A stretch of DNA of 64,000 bases from Mesorhizobium wenxiniae (GCF_002284535.1 NZ_NPKH01000025.1:121781-185780), one strand, 5' to 3'. Shown: positions 1-9,101, numbered from the stretch's first letter. Numbers and translations: made by a program. Notes: generated by a model not told the origin, from the sequence alone.

Positions 1-333
1 CGCCAACTCGAGTTCGTTGATCTGCATGCCGGGCTCAGCACCGCCGGCAAGCAGCCGCCGCATGAAGGAGCGCTCGATGATCTGCGACAGCGTGTCGGTC
101 TCTTCCTCGGGGAAAAAATCGTCCGGCCGCGGCACGCGCAAAACCGTCTTGCTGCGCTTGTTCCAGGCAATCAGCCCCGTCTCTTCCATGCGCGTAAGGA
201 TGGTGCGGATCGTCGTGCGGCTGACGCCGAGCAGCGTGCCAAGCTCGGGCTCGGACGGCAGGCTTTTCGTTTCGTCGAGCAGCCGCAAACCCCGATTGTA
301 GGCGTCTTTGTAGACGTTGTTGCTCTTCGACAT
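1..333 (-). CDS. GntR-family transcriptional regulator, C-terminus beyond window
   Basis: The first 111 codons are present; the ligand-binding half lies outside the window. Residues about 25-60 form a winged helix-turn-helix with the recognition segment LGVSRTTIRTIL followed by EETGLIAWNKRSK, typical of the GntR family. Residues after about 75 (SQIIERSFMRRLLAGG) look like the start of an FCD-like or related effector domain. The gene is divergent from the UxaA-type dehydratase at 605, so the likely job is control of that sugar-acid operon. Start chosen at the ATG at 333, which opens with MSKSNNVYKDAYNRG. The family is clear; the subfamily and ligand are not. Confidence 0.8.
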   Translation of the reverse strand, partial: MSKSNNVYKDAYNRGLRLLDETKSLPSEPELGTLLGVSRTTIRTILTRMEETGLIAWNKRSKTVLRVPRPDDFFPEEETDTLSQIIERSFMRRLLAGGAEPGMQINELELA

Positions 334-604
334 CCCCTGCCCCGTTACGCCGGCGCTTGCGGCGGCGGTTTGAAGCGCGATATGACAAATGTTCCAAACG
401 CAAAGGCCCCCAAAAAGCGAGAATCGCTTTTCGAAAGTCAGCCCTGGTTCCAGTGTCCGATCCTCTGCACATCCATCTAGAACGCGCGGCCTGTCACGAA
501 AAAACAATTGACGCAAAACTGTTTTTTCACGATAAAAGACATTAACTGTTAACAGGCGCGTGTCAATCCGCTTGCCGATCCCAGGAACACCCAGGAAACT
601 GCCC
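334..604. promoter_or_regulatory. Divergent promoter region with candidate GntR operator
   Basis: This 270-bp stretch separates the divergent GntR gene and the dehydratase gene. It contains a perfect 9-bp inverted repeat, GAAAAAACA at 498-506 and TGTTTTTTC at 520-528, with a 13-bp spacer. AACTGTT occurs at 518-524 and again at 544-550. The region is clearly AT-richer than its flanks. That the neighbouring GntR protein binds here is inference from position. Confidence 0.5.
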
Positions 605-2110
605 GTGAACGCCGCAAACAGCATTCTTCTGTCCCCCGCCGACAATGTCGCGGTCGCCAACGGCCGCATCGAGATCGGCGCGGTACTGCCGGGCGGTGCC
701 GTCGCCACCGCGTTGATCGAACCCGGCCACAAGGTAGCGATCAAGCCGATCGCCGCCGGCGAGGCCGTGGTCAAATACGCTCAGGCGATCGGCCGCGCCA
801 CCCAGGACATCGTACCCGGCGAGCATGTCCATTCGCACAATCTGGTCTTCGAGTCCGGGCGTTTGCCGGTGGTGCCGCCGAGCGAAGCCGTGCACGCCAC
901 CGAGGCCGACCGCGCCCGCACCTTCATGGGATACCGTCGCGCCGACGGCCGTGCCGGCACGCGCAACTTCGTCGGCATTCTCGCCAGCGTCAATTGCTCG
1001 GCCACCGTTTGCCATGCCATCGCCGACGAGGCGAACCGCACGCTCCTGCCTAGATATCCCGGCATCGACGGCTTCGTTCCGATCGTCCACGGCCAAGGCT
1101 GCGGGATGAGCGCCACCGGCGACGGCATGATGGTGCTGCACCGCACGCTGGCCGGCTACGCCCGCCATCCGAATTTCGGCGGCGTGCTGATGGTCGGGCT
1201 CGGCTGCGAGGTCAACCAGCTCACCCTCTATGGCCAGAAGGGTGTCGCTGCGGGAAAACGCCATTTCAACATCCAGGAAGCCGGCGGCTCGCGCAAATCG
1301 GTCGAGAAGGCGATGCTGGTGCTGGCCGAGATCGCCGAGGAGGTCGGCAAGCTTGAGCGTGAGCCGATCCCGGTCAGCGAGATCGTCGTCGGCCTGCAAT
1401 GCGGCGGCTCGGACGGCATGTCCGGCATCACCGCCAATCCGGCGCTGGGCGCCGCCGTCGACATCCTGGCCGGTGTTGGTGGCATCGGCATCCTCTCCGA
1501 GACGACGGAAATCTACGGCGCCGAGCATCTGCTTGCCTACCGTGCGGCGACCCCGGAGATCGCAGCCAAGCTCGATGGCTATGTGAAGTGGTGGGAAGAT
1601 CATGTCGCCAAGCATGGCGCCTCCATCGACAACAATCCGTCGCCCGGCAACAAGCGCGGCGGCCTGACCACCATCCTGGAGAAGTCGCTTGGCGCGGTCG
1701 CCAAGGGCGGACAGACGCCGCTCAACGGCGTCTTCGGCTATGCCGAAAAGGTCACCGGACACGGCTTGGTGTTCATGGACACGCCCGGCTACGACCCGGT
1801 TTCCGCCACCGGCCAAGTGGCAGGCGGCGCCAATGTCATCGTCTTCACCACCGGCCGCGGTTCCTGCTTCGGCTGCCGGCCGACGCCGTCGATCAAGGTC
1901 GCCAGCAACTCGACCATGTACCACACCATGGAAGAGGACATGGACGTGAATTGCGGCGTCATCGCCTCGGGCGAAAAGACCATCGCCGGCATGGGTCGCG
2001 AGATTTTCGAGCTGATCGTCGAGACGGCTTCCGGCCGCAAGACAAAGAGCGAGGAGTTCGGCTACGGCGACAACGAGTTCGTGCCCTGGCACCTCGGAGC
2101 GACCCTCTAG
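605..2110 (+). CDS. UxaA-family (altronate/galactarate-type) dehydratase
   Basis: About 501 aa, the normal length for full UxaA-family enzymes, which dehydrate C6 aldonates or aldarates to 2-keto-3-deoxy acids. The N-terminal ~100 residues form the SAF-like domain (DNVAVANG...GEHVHSHNL). The catalytic part follows with VHGQGCGMSATGDGMM, VGLGCEVNQ and LQCGGSDGMSGITANPALG, the Cys/Gly-rich signatures of the family. Start chosen at the GTG at 605, which follows AGGAA at a good distance and matches the usual N-terminus; an in-frame GTG at 560 would add 15 unusual residues. It lies with an aldo/keto reductase and an ABC transporter, implying uptake and oxidation of a sugar to an aldonate that this enzyme dehydrates. 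Substrate unknown. Confidence 0.85.
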   Translation: MNAANSILLSPADNVAVANGRIEIGAVLPGGAVATALIEPGHKVAIKPIAAGEAVVKYAQAIGRATQDIVPGEHVHSHNLVFESGRLPVVPPSEAVHATEADRARTFMGYRRADGRAGTRNFVGILASVNCSATVCHAIADEANRTLLPRYPGIDGFVPIVHGQGCGMSATGDGMMVLHRTLAGYARHPNFGGVLMVGLGCEVNQLTLYGQKGVAAGKRHFNIQEAGGSRKSVEKAMLVLAEIAEEVGKLEREPIPVSEIVVGLQCGGSDGMSGITANPALGAAVDILAGVGGIGILSETTEIYGAEHLLAYRAATPEIAAKLDGYVKWWEDHVAKHGASIDNNPSPGNKRGGLTTILEKSLGAVAKGGQTPLNGVFGYAEKVTGHGLVFMDTPGYDPVSATGQVAGGANVIVFTTGRGSCFGCRPTPSIKVASNSTMYHTMEEDMDVNCGVIASGEKTIAGMGREIFELIVETASGRKTKSEEFGYGDNEFVPWHLGATL

Positions 2111-2171
2111 CCCGACGCTAACCGACAACGACAACGGACAGGCCGGAACAACGGCCGGTGGGAGGCTTTGC

Positions 2172-3170
2172 ATGAAGAAACGCCGTGTCGGCAGCACCGC
2201 GCTGGAAATAACCGAGGTCAGCTTCGGCGGCGCGGCGGTCGGCGGCCTCTACCGAGCCTGCCCGCGCGAGACGGCGATGCAGACGCTACGGGTCGCCTGG
2301 GAAGCCGGCCTGCGCTATTTCGATACGGCGCCCTTCTACGGCTTCGGCCTCTCGGAACGCCGCTTCGGCGATTTCCTGCGCGACAAGCCGCGGGACTCCT
2401 ACGTGCTGTCGACCAAGGTTGGGCGCCTGTTCCGGCCGGTGCCGGAAGACCAGATTCCGGACCATTCCTATGTCGATCCTCTGCCCTTTGCGCTCGACTA
2501 CGACTATTCCTACGACGGCATCATGCGCTCGGTCGAGTTCAGCTATGCGCGGCTTGGCCTCAATCGAATCGACGTCCTGTTCGTTCACGACATCGGCGTC
2601 TATACGCATGGCGTCGAGAAAACGAAGCTGCATTTCCGCCAGTTTATGGATGGCGGGCTGAAGGCGCTGGAAGAGCTGAAGTCGTCCAGGGTCATTTGCG
2701 CCTACGGCCTTGGCGTCAACGAGGTTCAGATCTGTCTCGATGTGCTGCGCCAGGCGCCGCTCGACTGCATCCTGCTCGCCAGCCGCTACTCGCTGCTCGA
2801 CCGCACCGCCGAAGCCGAATTGCTGCCGCTTTGCCGGCAACGGCAGACCTCGCTGATCATCGGCGGCGTCTTCAACTCCGGTATTTTGGCGACCGGCCCG
2901 GTGCCGGGCGCGCACTTCGACTACCTGCCGGCCAGCCCGGATATTCTCGACCGCGTCGGCGCCATGGAAAAAATCGCCGCCAAGGGCGGTTATCCGCTTG
3001 CCGCGGCGGCGTTTCAGTTCCCGCTGCACGAGCCTGTTGTCGCTTCTGTGCTGACGGGCACCGCCAAACCGACCAATCTGGCGCGAAATCTCCAACTGCT
3101 CGACATCCAGGTGCCCGATACCGAATTCGCCAAATATGATCCTTACACGGTCGTACAGAAACTCGGCTGA
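2172..3170 (+). CDS. Aldo/keto reductase, D-threo-aldose 1-dehydrogenase type
   Basis: 332 aa (beta/alpha)8 NAD(P)-dependent oxidoreductase. The catalytic tetrad is visible: Asp51 and Tyr56 in FDTAPFYGFGLSE, Lys82 in STKVGR and His139 in LFVHD. The sequence resembles the L-fucose/L-galactose dehydrogenase branch of the AKR superfamily, which oxidises the anomeric carbon to a lactone. It sits 61 bp behind the dehydratase and in front of a sugar transporter, consistent with a non-phosphorylative pathway sugar to lactone to aldonate to 2-keto-3-deoxy acid. A GGAGG ribosome site precedes the ATG. The family is secure; the exact substrate is inferred. Confidence 0.82.
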   Translation: MKKRRVGSTALEITEVSFGGAAVGGLYRACPRETAMQTLRVAWEAGLRYFDTAPFYGFGLSERRFGDFLRDKPRDSYVLSTKVGRLFRPVPEDQIPDHSYVDPLPFALDYDYSYDGIMRSVEFSYARLGLNRIDVLFVHDIGVYTHGVEKTKLHFRQFMDGGLKALEELKSSRVICAYGLGVNEVQICLDVLRQAPLDCILLASRYSLLDRTAEAELLPLCRQRQTSLIIGGVFNSGILATGPVPGAHFDYLPASPDILDRVGAMEKIAAKGGYPLAAAAFQFPLHEPVVASVLTGTAKPTNLARNLQLLDIQVPDTEFAKYDPYTVVQKLG

Positions 3171-3484
3171 CGCGCTGCGGCCTTCGCCCTCGGTTAAACG
3201 GGACGGCGCGATCAGGAGGCGTAACAATCGTACGCCCCTAAAAGAATAAATATTCCAACTTGACTGGTTGGTGGAATTAATATTCCATACCTTTCGGAGA
3301 GGATCTGTAGGTTTGGCATGAGATCGGTCTAGAGGGGACCGATGCGAAACACCGCTTGCGTCGACCCAACCTATGCACTATCAAAATGCGGTAAATGTTT
3401 TTTATTGATAAAGTTCTGTTTGGACAGCGCCTATCCAAACCGAGCTTCAGCAACGTTCACCGGGCGACTTAGGGAGGAAGCCTT
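3171..3484 (+). promoter_or_regulatory. Promoter region of sugar ABC operon with paired operator motifs
   Basis: This gene-free 314 bp contains two copies of AATATTCCA (3249-3257 and 3279-3287), exactly 30 bp or about three helical turns apart. Each is part of an inverted repeat: GAATA-AA-TATTC at 3244-3255 and TGGAAT-TAAT-ATTCCA at 3272-3287. This layout suits a dimeric sugar-responsive repressor binding in tandem. No adjacent LacI or ROK gene is visible, so the regulator may be the GntR at the left edge or one encoded elsewhere. Confidence 0.55.
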
Positions 3485-4480
3485 ATGAAATTCGTGACCA
3501 GCATTCTCAACCGCCGCGCATTCGTGGCGCTCGCCGCCGCCTCGATGCTTGCCGGCGTGTTGCATTCGGCGCCAGCTTCGGCGGCGGACGTAACCATTCC
3601 GATCATCGTCAAGGACACCACCTCTTTCTACTGGCAGATCGTCCTGGCCGGCGCCCGCAAGGCCGGCAAGGACCTCGGCGTCAATGTGCCGGAACTCGGC
3701 GCCCAGGCAGAGACCGACGTCAACGGCCAGATCTCGATCCTCGAGAATGCCGTCGCCGGCACCCCTGCTGCCGTCGTCATCGCGCCGACCGAAGCCAAGG
3801 CGCTCGGCAAGCCGATCGATGAGGCAGCCACCAAGGTCAAGATCATCGGCATCGACTCCGGCGCCGACTCCAAGGCCTTCACCTCGTTCCTGACCACAGA
3901 CAATATCCAGGGCGGCCGCGTCGCCGCCGACGGGCTGGCGGCCGCGATCGGCGAAGCCAATGGCGGCAAAATCGAGGGCGACGTCGCCCTGATCACCGCA
4001 CTTCCGGGCGCTGGTTCGCTCGAACAGCGCGCCCAGGGCTTCAAGGAGCAGCTTGCCGCCAAATATCCCGGCCTGAAGCTTGTTGCCGACAAGTACGCCG
4101 ACGGCCAAGCCACTACCGGCCTCAACATCGCGACCGACCTGATAACCGCCAATCCGAACCTCAAGGGCATCTTCGCCTCCAACCTGATCATGGCGCAGGG
4201 CGTCGGTCAGGCGATCGCCGAGAACAGCCTGGCCGGCAAGGTCGGACTCGTCGGCTTCGACAGCGACGAGAAGCTGATCAAGTTCCTCAACGACGGCGTC
4301 ATTTCGGCTCTCGTCGTCCAGGATCCGTACCGGATGGGCTATGACGGCATCAAGACGGCGCTCGCGGCCTCGAAAGGCGAGAAGGTCGAGGCCAATGTCG
4401 ACACCGGCGCCAACCTCGTCACCAAGGCCAATATGAAGGATCCGAAGATCGACGCGCTGCTCAATCCGAAGCTCGACTGA
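3485..4480 (+). CDS. Sugar ABC transporter substrate-binding protein (ribose-binding type)
   Basis: 331-aa periplasmic binding protein of the RbsB/type 1 fold. Residues 1-33 form a Sec signal peptide (basic NRR, hydrophobic core, cleavage near ASA-AD). The mature protein shows the family pattern: VTIPIIVKDTTSFYW at the start, then AVVIAPTEA, IIGIDSG, and the hinge segment VGLVGFDSDE. It delivers a monosaccharide to the permease at 6179. It is the first gene of SBP-ATPase-permease and is followed by a strong hairpin, consistent with the excess binding protein usually made in such operons. Ligand not determinable by eye; neighbours suggest an aldohexose or 6-deoxyhexose. Confidence 0.9.
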   Translation: MKFVTSILNRRAFVALAAASMLAGVLHSAPASAADVTIPIIVKDTTSFYWQIVLAGARKAGKDLGVNVPELGAQAETDVNGQISILENAVAGTPAAVVIAPTEAKALGKPIDEAATKVKIIGIDSGADSKAFTSFLTTDNIQGGRVAADGLAAAIGEANGGKIEGDVALITALPGAGSLEQRAQGFKEQLAAKYPGLKLVADKYADGQATTGLNIATDLITANPNLKGIFASNLIMAQGVGQAIAENSLAGKVGLVGFDSDEKLIKFLNDGVISALVVQDPYRMGYDGIKTALAASKGEKVEANVDTGANLVTKANMKDPKIDALLNPKLD

Positions 4481-4497
4481 GCACCGGCAGGTGCACC

Positions 4498-4525
4498 GTT
4501 TCCGGGGCCTCGTTGCCCCGGAAAC
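4498..4525 (+). terminator. Intercistronic hairpin after the binding-protein gene
   Basis: An 11-bp perfect stem (4498-4508 with 4515-4525, GTTTCCGGGGC / GCCCCGGAAAC) with a 6-nt loop lies 17 nt after the stop codon. There is no T-run, so it more likely stabilises the upstream message or partly attenuates transcription than terminates it fully. Confidence 0.6.
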
Positions 4526-4628
4526 ACCCTGAAAGTGGTTCGAAATCAGCCGGCTTCAATACCCTTGACGATGCGACCCGGCCAGCATCGCTACGTGCCA
4601 ATCGTGAGGCCAATCTGGGAGGATTGTC

Positions 4629-6182
4629 ATGACATCAACGGCGCAGGAACTGCATCCGGCCCCAACGCTGGAACCGGGCAGGACGATCCTCGAACTCAAG
4701 GGCTTGGAGAAGCGATATCCCGGCACGCACGCGCTGAAGCCGGTTAACCTCGCCTTCAAGGCCAGCGAAATCCACGCCATTGTCGGCGAGAACGGTGCCG
4801 GCAAATCCACCCTGATCAAGCTGCTGACCGGCGTCATGCCGCGCACCTCCGGCGACGTCATCTGGGAGGGCAAGCCGGCAGCGCTGGCGACGCCGCATGA
4901 GGCGATGGCGCTGGGCATCAATGCTGTGCATCAGGAGGTCGTTCTGTGCCGCCATCTCACTGTCGCAGCCAACATGTTCCTCGGCGAGGAGGATTCCCGC
5001 TTCGGCATCCTGCAGCAGCGGGCCATGGTCAGGGAAGCGCAGAAGATCATCGACGATCTCGGCTTTGATCTGCCGGCGCATGTCGTGCTGGGTGACCTGA
5101 CCATAGGCCAGCAGCAGCTGATCGCCGCCGCCCGCGCCACCGTGCGCGGCACCAAGTTCCTGATCTTCGACGAGCCGACTGCCTATCTCACCCGGAAGGA
5201 AGCCGACCAGCTGTTCACGCTGATCCGCCGGCTGAAGGGCGAAGGCGTCACCATCATCTACATCAGCCACCGCATGGAAGAGGTGTTCGAGCTCGCCGAC
5301 CGCGTCTCGGTGCTGCGCGACGGCACGCTTGTCGGCACCAGGAACATCGCCGAAACCAACGACGCCGAGCTGGTCAAGATGATGATCAACCGCTCGATCG
5401 AGCAAGTCTATCACAAGGAGCATTTTACCCCGGGCGCGACGCTGCTCGAAGCCAGAAATCTCTCCGGCAAGGGCTTCGAAAATGTCTCGATGACGGTCCG
5501 TGCCGGCGAAATCGTCGGGCTCTACGGCCTGATCGGTGCCGGGCGCAGCGAGTTCGTCACCACGCTTTACGGCCGTCGTCGCAAGTCGGCCGGCCAGATC
5601 CTCTGGGAGGGCAAGGCGGTTCAGGTCAATTCCGAGCATGAGGCTATCAGGCTCGGCATGGCGCTGGCGCCGGAAAGCCGCCGCGACCAGGGCCTCTGCC
5701 TCAACCTGCCGGTCGGCCTCAATCTCAATCTGCCGATCTACAAGCGCATCTCCAGCAATCTGCTGATCTCCAGCGCACAGGAGAAGACCGAGGCGGATCG
5801 CCAGATCGCCAATCTCAGGATCAAGACACCGACGCGCAACGCGCTCGCCTCCAGCCTGTCCGGCGGCAACCAGCAGAAGATCGTCATCGGCAAGTGGCTG
5901 GCGCACGGCGCCAAGCTGTTCATCTTCGACGAGCCGACAGTCGGCGTCGATGTCGGCACCAAGGCCGAGATCTACCGCCTGTTCAGCGCGCTTTTGTCCA
6001 ATGGCGCCGGCATCATCCTGATCTCGTCCTATCTGCCCGAGGTCTATGAACTGGCCGACACACTGCATGTGTTCCGGCGCGGCAAACTGGTGGCCACTCA
6101 TGGTTTCCGCACTGCCGACCATGAGGAGATCCTCACCCAAGCGCTGGCCGAGAAACAAGAAAAACCGGGAGGACAGATATGA
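4629..6182 (+). CDS. Sugar ABC transporter ATP-binding protein (RbsA/MglA type, tandem ABC)
   Basis: 517 aa with two ATPase domains in one chain. The first has Walker A GENGAGKST at 53-61, the signature-region variant LTIGQQQLIAAARA and Walker B LIFDEPTAYL. The second has the degenerate P-loop LIGAGRSE typical of RbsA C-terminal halves, LSGGNQQKIVIGKWL and FIFDEPTVGVDVG. It energises uptake by the permease encoded next. Its stop overlaps the permease start by 4 bp (ATGA), so the two are translationally coupled. Confidence 0.92.
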   Translation: MTSTAQELHPAPTLEPGRTILELKGLEKRYPGTHALKPVNLAFKASEIHAIVGENGAGKSTLIKLLTGVMPRTSGDVIWEGKPAALATPHEAMALGINAVHQEVVLCRHLTVAANMFLGEEDSRFGILQQRAMVREAQKIIDDLGFDLPAHVVLGDLTIGQQQLIAAARATVRGTKFLIFDEPTAYLTRKEADQLFTLIRRLKGEGVTIIYISHRMEEVFELADRVSVLRDGTLVGTRNIAETNDAELVKMMINRSIEQVYHKEHFTPGATLLEARNLSGKGFENVSMTVRAGEIVGLYGLIGAGRSEFVTTLYGRRRKSAGQILWEGKAVQVNSEHEAIRLGMALAPESRRDQGLCLNLPVGLNLNLPIYKRISSNLLISSAQEKTEADRQIANLRIKTPTRNALASSLSGGNQQKIVIGKWLAHGAKLFIFDEPTVGVDVGTKAEIYRLFSALLSNGAGIILISSYLPEVYELADTLHVFRRGKLVATHGFRTADHEEILTQALAEKQEKPGGQI

Positions 6183-7144
6183 GCACCGAGGCGATCCCGG
6201 CCGAAAGGCCGAAACGCAACTACAACGCCCTGTTCGGGCTGACACTGCTGGCGCTGCTGGTATTGTTGTGGGTCATCCTGTCGGTGGCGACGCCGAGCTT
6301 CGCCTCCGCCAACAACATCTCGAATCTGCTGCGGCAAGGTTCGATGATCGCCATCCTGGCAGTCGGCCAGACCTTCGTCATCATCACCGGAGGCATCGAC
6401 CTTTCCGTCGGCGCCGTCGTCGGCTTCGCCACCGTCATCGTGGCGATGTTGATCAATGCCGGCGTGCCGATTTTCCTCGCCATCCTGATCACCTTGCTGG
6501 TTGGCGTCGCCATCGGCATGTTCCATGGCTTTGGCATCGTCAGAATGGGCCTGCCGCCCTTCATCATCACGCTGGCGACGCTGACATCCTTGCGCGGCAT
6601 CGGCCTCTTGATGACCAACGGCAACTCGATCTCGATCAACAACGATGCCTTCCAAATGTTTTCGCGCAGCTCGTTTCTCGGCGTCCCCAATCTGTTCTGG
6701 ATGGTGATCCTCGTCGGCATCCCCGCCTACATCTTCCTGCATCACAGCCGCTGGGGCCGGTATCTGTTCTCGGTCGGCTCCAACGCCGAGGCATCGCGTC
6801 TGTCCGGTGTCAACGTCCAGCGCACCATCTACATGGCCTATACGCTGTCGGGCCTCTGTGCGGCTTTTGTCGGCGTGCTGCTTGCCTCGCGCATCGGCAT
6901 CGGCAATCCGACGCAGGCCGAGGGCTGGGAGTTGCAGGCGATCGCCTCGTCGGTGATTGGCGGCACCTCGCTGTTCGGCGCCGTCGGCTCGGTGCACGGA
7001 CCGCTGCTCGGCGCCTTCATCCTCGCCACCATCAACAACGGCGCCAATCTCTTGAACGTCAATGCCTTCTGGCAGCGCATCATTACCGGCGTGCTAATTA
7101 TCGTCATCGTCTATTTCGACGGCCTGCGCCGCCGCGGCAAGTAG
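6179..7144 (+). CDS. Sugar ABC transporter permease (RbsC type)
   Basis: 321-aa hydrophobic protein with about eight to ten predicted membrane helices. The family hallmark GGIDLSVGAVVGF occurs after the second or third helix, and the conserved SNAEASRLSGVNV loop and GGTSLFGAVGSV region are present. It forms the inner-membrane channel for the preceding ATPase and binding protein. The start ATG overlaps the ATPase stop. Confidence 0.92.
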   Translation: MSTEAIPAERPKRNYNALFGLTLLALLVLLWVILSVATPSFASANNISNLLRQGSMIAILAVGQTFVIITGGIDLSVGAVVGFATVIVAMLINAGVPIFLAILITLLVGVAIGMFHGFGIVRMGLPPFIITLATLTSLRGIGLLMTNGNSISINNDAFQMFSRSSFLGVPNLFWMVILVGIPAYIFLHHSRWGRYLFSVGSNAEASRLSGVNVQRTIYMAYTLSGLCAAFVGVLLASRIGIGNPTQAEGWELQAIASSVIGGTSLFGAVGSVHGPLLGAFILATINNGANLLNVNAFWQRIITGVLIIVIVYFDGLRRRGK

Positions 7145-7155
7145 ACCATATTAAC

Positions 7156-7190
7156 AACCGCCGGCCCGGCGCTAGCGGGGCCGGCGGTTT
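7156..7190 (+). terminator. Hairpin after sugar permease
   Basis: A 12-bp GC-rich stem (7156-7167 with 7178-7189, AACCGCCGGCCC / GGGCCGGCGGTT) is followed by only three T residues, 12 nt downstream of the permease stop. It is probably a partial terminator, since the alcohol dehydrogenase begins 23 bp further on. Confidence 0.6.
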
Positions 7191-7212
7191 CATGAACAGA
7201 CTGGATTGAACT

Positions 7213-8229
7213 ATGAAAGCCGTCGTCTGCCGCTCGCCCGGTGAGCTTGTTCTGGAAGACCGCCCGGCGCCAGGCACTCCGCCCTCTGGCTGGGCGCTGG
7301 TCGCGGTTAGTCATGTCGGCATCTGCGGCACCGACTATCATATCTTTGAGGGCAAGCATCCGTTCCTCGCTTATCCCCGCATCATGGGCCACGAGGTTTC
7401 CGGCACTGTGATCGAGGCCGGCGAAGGCGTCGATCTGGCCGTTGGCGAACCGGTGATCATCAATCCCTATCTCGCTTGCGGCAAATGCATCGCCTGCCGG
7501 CAAGGCAAGCCTAATTGCTGCGTCAGGATCGAGGTGCTCGGCGTCCACCGCGACGGCGCCATGTGCGAACGGATCCTGGTGCCGGCGCAGAACCTCTACC
7601 CGGCCAACGGCCTGTCGCTGGCCGACGCCGCCGCCGTCGAGTTCCTGGCGATCGGGGCGCATGCCGTTCGGCGCTCGCTGGCGCAGCCCGGCGCGCGCAC
7701 GCTGGTCATCGGCGCCGGGCCGATAGGGCTCGGCACGGCGCTGTTTGCCCGCATCGCCGGTCTCGACGTGAAGCTGCTCGACATGAGTGCCGAGAGGCTG
7801 GGTTTCGCCGCAAGCGAACTCGACTTTGCCACCCTCGACGGCTCGAAGGGATCGGCAACCGATCTGGCGCGGGAGGCGACTGACGGCGAAGGCTTTGACG
7901 TGGTTTTCGACGCCACTGGCAACACCCAGTCAGTCCAGTCGGCTTTCGCCCATGTCGCGCATGGCGGAACGCTGGTCCTGGTCAGCGTCGTCAAGGACGA
8001 CATCGTCTTTTCCGACCCCGAATTCCACAAGCGCGAGATGACGCTGATCGGCAGCCGCAACGCGCTGCGCGCCGACTTCGACCACGTCGCCGCCTCGATC
8101 CGCGACGGCGCGGTGCCGCTGGCAAAGCTCGTCACCCATCGCACGACGCTTGGCGACACACCGCGCGACCTCGGCCGCTGGGCGCATGAGAAATCCGGCC
8201 TGATCAAGGCGGTCATTCAGGTCGGATGA
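7213..8229 (+). CDS. Zinc-dependent alcohol dehydrogenase (MDR family, sugar-acid or polyol type)
   Basis: 338 aa medium-chain dehydrogenase. Catalytic zinc ligands are Cys38 (GICGTD) and His60-Glu61 (MGHEVSG). The structural zinc cluster is the four-Cys stretch ACGKCIACRQGKPNCC. The NAD(H) Rossmann motif VIGAGPIGLG lies near residue 165. It resembles L-idonate, L-galactonate or threonine-type dehydrogenases of sugar-acid operons. Being last in the dehydratase-AKR-transporter cluster, it may oxidise a keto- or aldonate intermediate. The ending is convergent with phnF, 23 bp away. Substrate is inferred only. Confidence 0.85.
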   Translation: MKAVVCRSPGELVLEDRPAPGTPPSGWALVAVSHVGICGTDYHIFEGKHPFLAYPRIMGHEVSGTVIEAGEGVDLAVGEPVIINPYLACGKCIACRQGKPNCCVRIEVLGVHRDGAMCERILVPAQNLYPANGLSLADAAAVEFLAIGAHAVRRSLAQPGARTLVIGAGPIGLGTALFARIAGLDVKLLDMSAERLGFAASELDFATLDGSKGSATDLAREATDGEGFDVVFDATGNTQSVQSAFAHVAHGGTLVLVSVVKDDIVFSDPEFHKREMTLIGSRNALRADFDHVAASIRDGAVPLAKLVTHRTTLGDTPRDLGRWAHEKSGLIKAVIQVG

Positions 8230-8252
8230 GACCGGGATAGACGCGCCCCTAC

Positions 8253-9032
8253 CTACCGCGCCGACAATTTGAGCTCGACGCGCTCAGCCGGAAAACGCGT
8301 TTCGGCGAACTGGATTGGCTGGCCGTCCGGCGTGACATTGACCGCGACCGTGACCAGCACGATGGCGCCGGACTGCAGATCGAGATCGGCGAGATCGGCG
8401 GCATCTGCGTGGCGCGCCGACAGCACTGTCGATTGCCTGAGATAGTCACTAATGCCGAAACGCTGGAGCGAGGCGGTCACCGATCCAGTTTCCGCGATAG
8501 CGGCCTCGATGCCTTCGAAGCGTTTCGCATCGAACCAGCCGGAGGCACGCGAGACCGGCTGTCCGTCGGCCTCGCCGCGCGTCTCAAGGCGTATGACATT
8601 CGAACCCTTGGCAAGCCCCAGCCCTTCGGCGACGCGCCGGCTGGCCGGCTCGACCGCCGATTCGAGCAGCACGCTGCGGCGCTCCGTGGCCTGCCCTTGC
8701 AAGCCCTCCGAAAAACGGGTGCGGGCGCCGATCGGATAGGACAGCCGCTTGCGCGAAAGCACGAAAGTGCCGCGCCCCTGTTCGGCCCTCAGCACGCCAT
8801 CCTGCACCAGTGCTGCGATGGCGCTGCGCACCGTATGGCGGTTGACGCCATAACGCTCCGCCAGTGCAATCTCCGGTGGCAGTGCGGCATTCTCGGCAAA
8901 GTCGCCGATGGCGATCGAATGCAGGATCTGGTCGGCGATCTGCCGCCACAGCGAGACGCCGCTGCGCCGCTCTATGCTGCTGGCAATCTGTTGCCCGATC
9001 ATCTCTTGCCCCGATCTTTTTTCGCCTGTCAT
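8253..9032 (-). CDS. phnF: PhnF-like GntR/UTRA transcriptional regulator of phosphonate genes
   Basis: About 259 aa from the ATG at 9032 (another ATG at 9002 is possible). The N-terminal winged helix contains LAERYGVNRHTVRSAIAALVQDGVLRAEQGRGTFV. The C-terminal half is a UTRA ligand-binding domain (AKGSNVIRLETRGEADGQPV ... IQFAETRFPAERVEL). It is divergent from phnG and a perfect 12-bp inverted repeat lies between them, so it very likely represses or senses for the C-P lyase operon. Family and position both support phnF. Confidence 0.88.
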   Translation of the reverse strand: MTGEKRSGQEMIGQQIASSIERRSGVSLWRQIADQILHSIAIGDFAENAALPPEIALAERYGVNRHTVRSAIAALVQDGVLRAEQGRGTFVLSRKRLSYPIGARTRFSEGLQGQATERRSVLLESAVEPASRRVAEGLGLAKGSNVIRLETRGEADGQPVSRASGWFDAKRFEGIEAAIAETGSVTASLQRFGISDYLRQSTVLSARHADAADLADLDLQSGAIVLVTVAVNVTPDGQPIQFAETRFPAERVELKLSAR

Positions 9033-9067
9033 CCATCCGTCATGGACACGCTTTAGAGAATAGGTAT

Positions 9068-9101
9068 AATTTGTATAATTGTCTACATCATTATACAAAT
9101 T
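9068..9101. promoter_or_regulatory. Candidate PhnF operator between phnF and phnG
   Basis: A perfect 12-bp inverted repeat, AATTTGTATAAT at 9068-9079 and ATTATACAAATT at 9090-9101, with a 10-bp spacer. A third GTATAAT lies just left at 9064-9070. The site is strikingly AT-rich against the surrounding GC-rich DNA and sits 24 bp before the chosen phnG start, where a bound repressor would block transcription. HutC/UTRA-type GntR proteins bind such palindromes; binding by PhnF is inference. Confidence 0.72.

Noticed and set aside
563..2197. Long 544-codon open frame antisense to the UxaA-type gene
   Set aside because: Composition shadow of a high-GC gene: the translation is Ala/Gly/Arg/Asp-rich without domain motifs, while the sense strand has clear family signatures.
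4629..6182. Degenerate second Walker A in the RbsA-type ATPase read as a defect
   Set aside because: A degenerate C-terminal P-loop is normal for RbsA/MglA proteins, and the 55858 homologue shows the same.
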